Below, piece by piece: positions 61,800 through 64,000 of a stretch of 64,000 nucleotides of DNA. The notes beneath the pieces were generated by a model. That model was not told the origin of the DNA. It saw only the letters and a list, made by a program, of their open reading frames with translations, and ran no database searches. Source of the stretch: Odontocerum albicorne (taxonomy: Eukaryota > Arthropoda > Insecta > Trichoptera > Odontoceridae); the NCBI GenBank assembly GCA_949825065.1, contig OX463865.1, positions 18,057,763 to 18,121,762 of the forward strand, given 5' to 3'. A program made the position numbers and the translations under genes. How positions within the stretch are numbered: the first letter of the stretch is position 1; every line of letters begins with the position of its first letter.

Positions 61800-62305
61800 A
61801 TATATTTTAAATCCAACTTGTTAAGTCATACGAGACGTCTTTTGAAGCACCGCGATCAAATTTTTTCAACATTTCTTTGGACCAATCGACACGAAGTTTT
61901 TTTTGAGCGATTGTTAAATTATGCGGTATCCAACGTGAACAAATCTTTTTGATGGCCAAATGTTCATGCAATATTGAATGTATGCGAGTGGAACTAATGC
62001 CCAAACATGCCTCAATCTCACGATAAGTCACATGACGATCTTGCAATATCAGTTTACGCACAGCAGTGATGTTTTCTGGCACAACAACCGATTTTGGACG
62101 ACCTTCACGAAATTCGTCCTGGAGCGGACTATGACTATGACGATTGAATTCGGAAAACCAGCGAAACCCAGTGGCACAGCCCGGGATGGTGCTTCATCAC
62201 CAAAAGTCGAAGCGAGTTGATCGGCACACTGTTGTCGAGTTAGTCCACGTCGAAAATCATAAAAAAATTATCGCACGAAAATGTTCACGATTTAATTCCA
62301 TTTTT
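61800..62305 (-). pseudogene. mariner family J transposase, N-terminal half, broken
   Basis: The minus strand starts MELNREHFRAIIF near 62305, breaks frame several times (RGLTRQQCADQLASTFGDEA in another frame), then gives VPENITAVRKLILQDRHVTY, ACLGISSTRIHSILHEHLAI and SRWIPHNLT. It stops shortly after GASKDV, before the second catalytic Asp. About half of a mariner. Confidence 0.8.
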
Positions 62306-62464
62306 GTCGAGGTAAATTTTTCAAGTCATTGTAAACAACATAAATAGCACTCGTATGACAAAACTTTCTGAGCACGTATACCATTAAAAACGTCAAACTT
62401 TACGATGCTGATGTCAGATTTGACATATCTACACTAGTGTTGCCATATCTCAAAACTTAAGTAT

Positions 62465-62560
62465 CAACCCTCGTATACGACTCATCTTCAGGGGTATTCC
62501 CAACTGAAGATGGGTCGTATGTGACTTGAAACTAGTTGGGTTAAATATATACTTGCGAGT
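62465..62560 (+). repeat. short hairpin with the foldback-family core
   Basis: ATACGACTCATCTTCAGGGG pairs with CTGAAGATGGGTCGTAT, followed by TTGAAACTAGTTGGGTTAAA. The right part resembles the TTGAAACMGGTAGGGTTATA segment of the two long hairpins. Confidence 0.6.
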
Positions 62561-62877
62561 GGATTAAACAATTGTTTTAAATTTTTTTGTTTTATATGAA
62601 TAAACATGAATTTTCAGTCGCAATTACGCTAAAACTCGGGGAACATTAATTTCTTTTTATATTAGAAAACAAAGCTCTCTTGAGATGATATTTTACTATA
62701 CAGCACTATACATGTAATTATTTCTAATTATGAAATTTGAACCGTCAGTGAACAAAGGCATAAAAAAACGACATATGTTTTGAACAATCATATTATTATA
62801 CCAATCAATTTTACAAAAACAAATGTTAATGAACTTCTACTTTCAATAAACACACTTACCTGCCATTTTCATTAATA
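62561..62877 (+). other. intron sequence without a recognised element
   Basis: AT-rich spacer, no gene seen. Confidence 0.5.
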
Positions 62878-63814
62878 CTACCTTGGTCAAAAAGTTTTAG
62901 GACTTTATTCATAAAATCGTAAATACAAGTTTATTCATCAAAATCGATATGGTCCCCTTCAAAGTACTCCCCATCGACTGCAACGCACTTACGCCAGCGC
63001 TGGATCCAATCCTCAAAACACCGCTGGTACTCAATTTTCGGTATGCCCATCAGAGCCGTCTTCGATTTTTTCATGACGTACTCTCGGGCGCTGTAACGCG
63101 TTCCGCGAAGCGGTTTTTTAAGTAGGTTGAACAGGAAAAAGTCGCAAGGAGCCAGATCAGGTGAATTCGAAGGCTGCTGGATAGTATTCGTGTCTCTTTT
63201 GTTCAAAAACTCGTGGAAATCATGTCTTTCGCGATTTCAACGTGGTCCTTTTTTTGCATGAAATTGAGGTCTTTCGGCACCAGTTTTGCAGCGACACGTT
63301 GGAGGCCCAAATCACTAACCAAAATGTCTTGAGTGAATCCATAAGCGATGTTCAAGTCCTCTGCCAGCTCTCTGATGGTCAATTAGCGGTTTTCGGCCAA
63401 CATTTCTTTGATTTTATCGATGTTTTCATCGGTTTTCGACGTCGACGGCCTGCCACTGCGTTCGTCATCCTCGACTGACTCACGACCACTTCTGAAGCAT
63501 TCGTGCCACCGAAAAACACTTCTCCAACATTTCCAAGGTCTGTGGACCGTTAAATCCGTTTTTCACACAAAATTTAATGCAAACTCGTTGATGCACAGTT
63601 GATGCCATTTTCAAACTTGTAAAAAATCGAAAACACATACAGAGGTAGATGTACTCAGTACAGCGTAACTTTTACAAATGTCAAGCTATGATGCTGAAAT
63701 TTGGAGGGAAGTGTCAATGATAGTTGTGGTAACCTAACAAAAAAAAAAGAATTCCAATCGGGTGACTGACAGCGCCACACGGTGGCCGGTCCTAAAACTT
63801 TTTGATCAGGATAG
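62878..63814 (-). mobile_element. mariner family K, deleted copy
   Basis: 937 bp with TIRs CTACCTTGGTCAAAAAGTTT / inverse CTATCCTGATCAAAAAGTTT and TA on both sides. Transposase segments remain at each end but the middle is lost. Confidence 0.88.
62931..63605 (-). pseudogene. mariner family K transposase, broken
   Basis: Begins MASTVHQRVCIKFCVKNGFN (63605), with frameshifts through the helix-turn-helix (RSGRPSTSKTDENIDKIKEM region readable in pieces), then a deletion, then the frame QQPSNSPDLAPCDFFLFNLL to EGDHIDFDE-stop. The first two catalytic Asp motifs are missing. Confidence 0.82.
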
Positions 63815-64000
63815 TAATTTTATATCCAAAAATGAATAATAAAACACGCGTCCAATCAGAGTGACACTGTTGCAACATTCATCTGAGATACCTGGTGGCA
63901 TTTTTAATAAATACACGTTCCAATACTGTTTGCATTGTAAAATATTAGTACACACATGTGATGTGTTGACAGGGGTTGATCAAACAAATTTTGATATATA

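Noticed and set aside
53329..64000. Search for the next kinase-gene exons (C1, PH, CNH, CRIB)
   Set aside because: No frame matching these conserved domains was recognised; they probably lie beyond the window.

Overview
The window is eukaryotic, and almost certainly insect, nuclear DNA. It has GT-AG introns, AT-rich intron sequence around GC-rich short exons, and a transposon load typical of insects: mariner, piggyBac, hAT and Tc1-like DNA elements, several non-LTR retrotransposon families and a tRNA-derived SINE. The sequence does not fix the insect order. There is no bacterial-style operon, no CRISPR and no rRNA.

One cellular gene runs left to right through most of the window. Nineteen exons between 3002 and 53328 (2464 coding bases, about 821 residues) join in frame at all 18 internal junctions. 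Together they encode the middle of a myotonic-dystrophy-related Cdc42-binding kinase (MRCK; Drosophila genghis khan, gek): the C-terminal two thirds of the kinase domain (HRD, DFG, SPE motifs), the AGC C-terminal extension with its hydrophobic motif, and a long coiled coil containing the conserved stretch ITEIIQW. The start codon and N-terminal exons lie left of the window. The C1, PH, CNH and CRIB-coding exons were not found and should lie to the right.

The introns, about 95% of the locus, are stacks of repeats. Intron by intron (numbered from the first exon seen): intron 2 holds a 71-bp satellite (about 31 copies). Intron 5 holds LINE, MITE and mariner pieces. Intron 6 holds a 3.1-kb, 38-bp satellite and an intact mariner. 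Intron 7 holds a SINE and a complete piggyBac-like element with TTAA flanks. Intron 9 holds a hAT remnant whose 76-bp satellite was split by a mariner at an exact TA, then a LINE 3' end. Introns 12 to 17 hold mariners, LINE tails, long hairpin (foldback) elements, MITEs and a second intact mariner. Intron 18 has a 53-bp satellite ending about 60 bp before the last exon seen. From 53.3 kb to the end there are only remnants of transposons, MITEs (one nested in a pogo-like element) and short tandem repeats.

Three transposase genes look intact: two mariner copies (349 codons each) and one piggyBac-like copy (about 582 codons). No clearly new biochemical system was found. The most unusual points are a tandem duplication of an exon end with its splice donor, satellites born inside transposons, the higher-order structure of the 38-bp array, and two roughly 210-bp intronic hairpins that share a hammerhead-ribozyme-like core motif.
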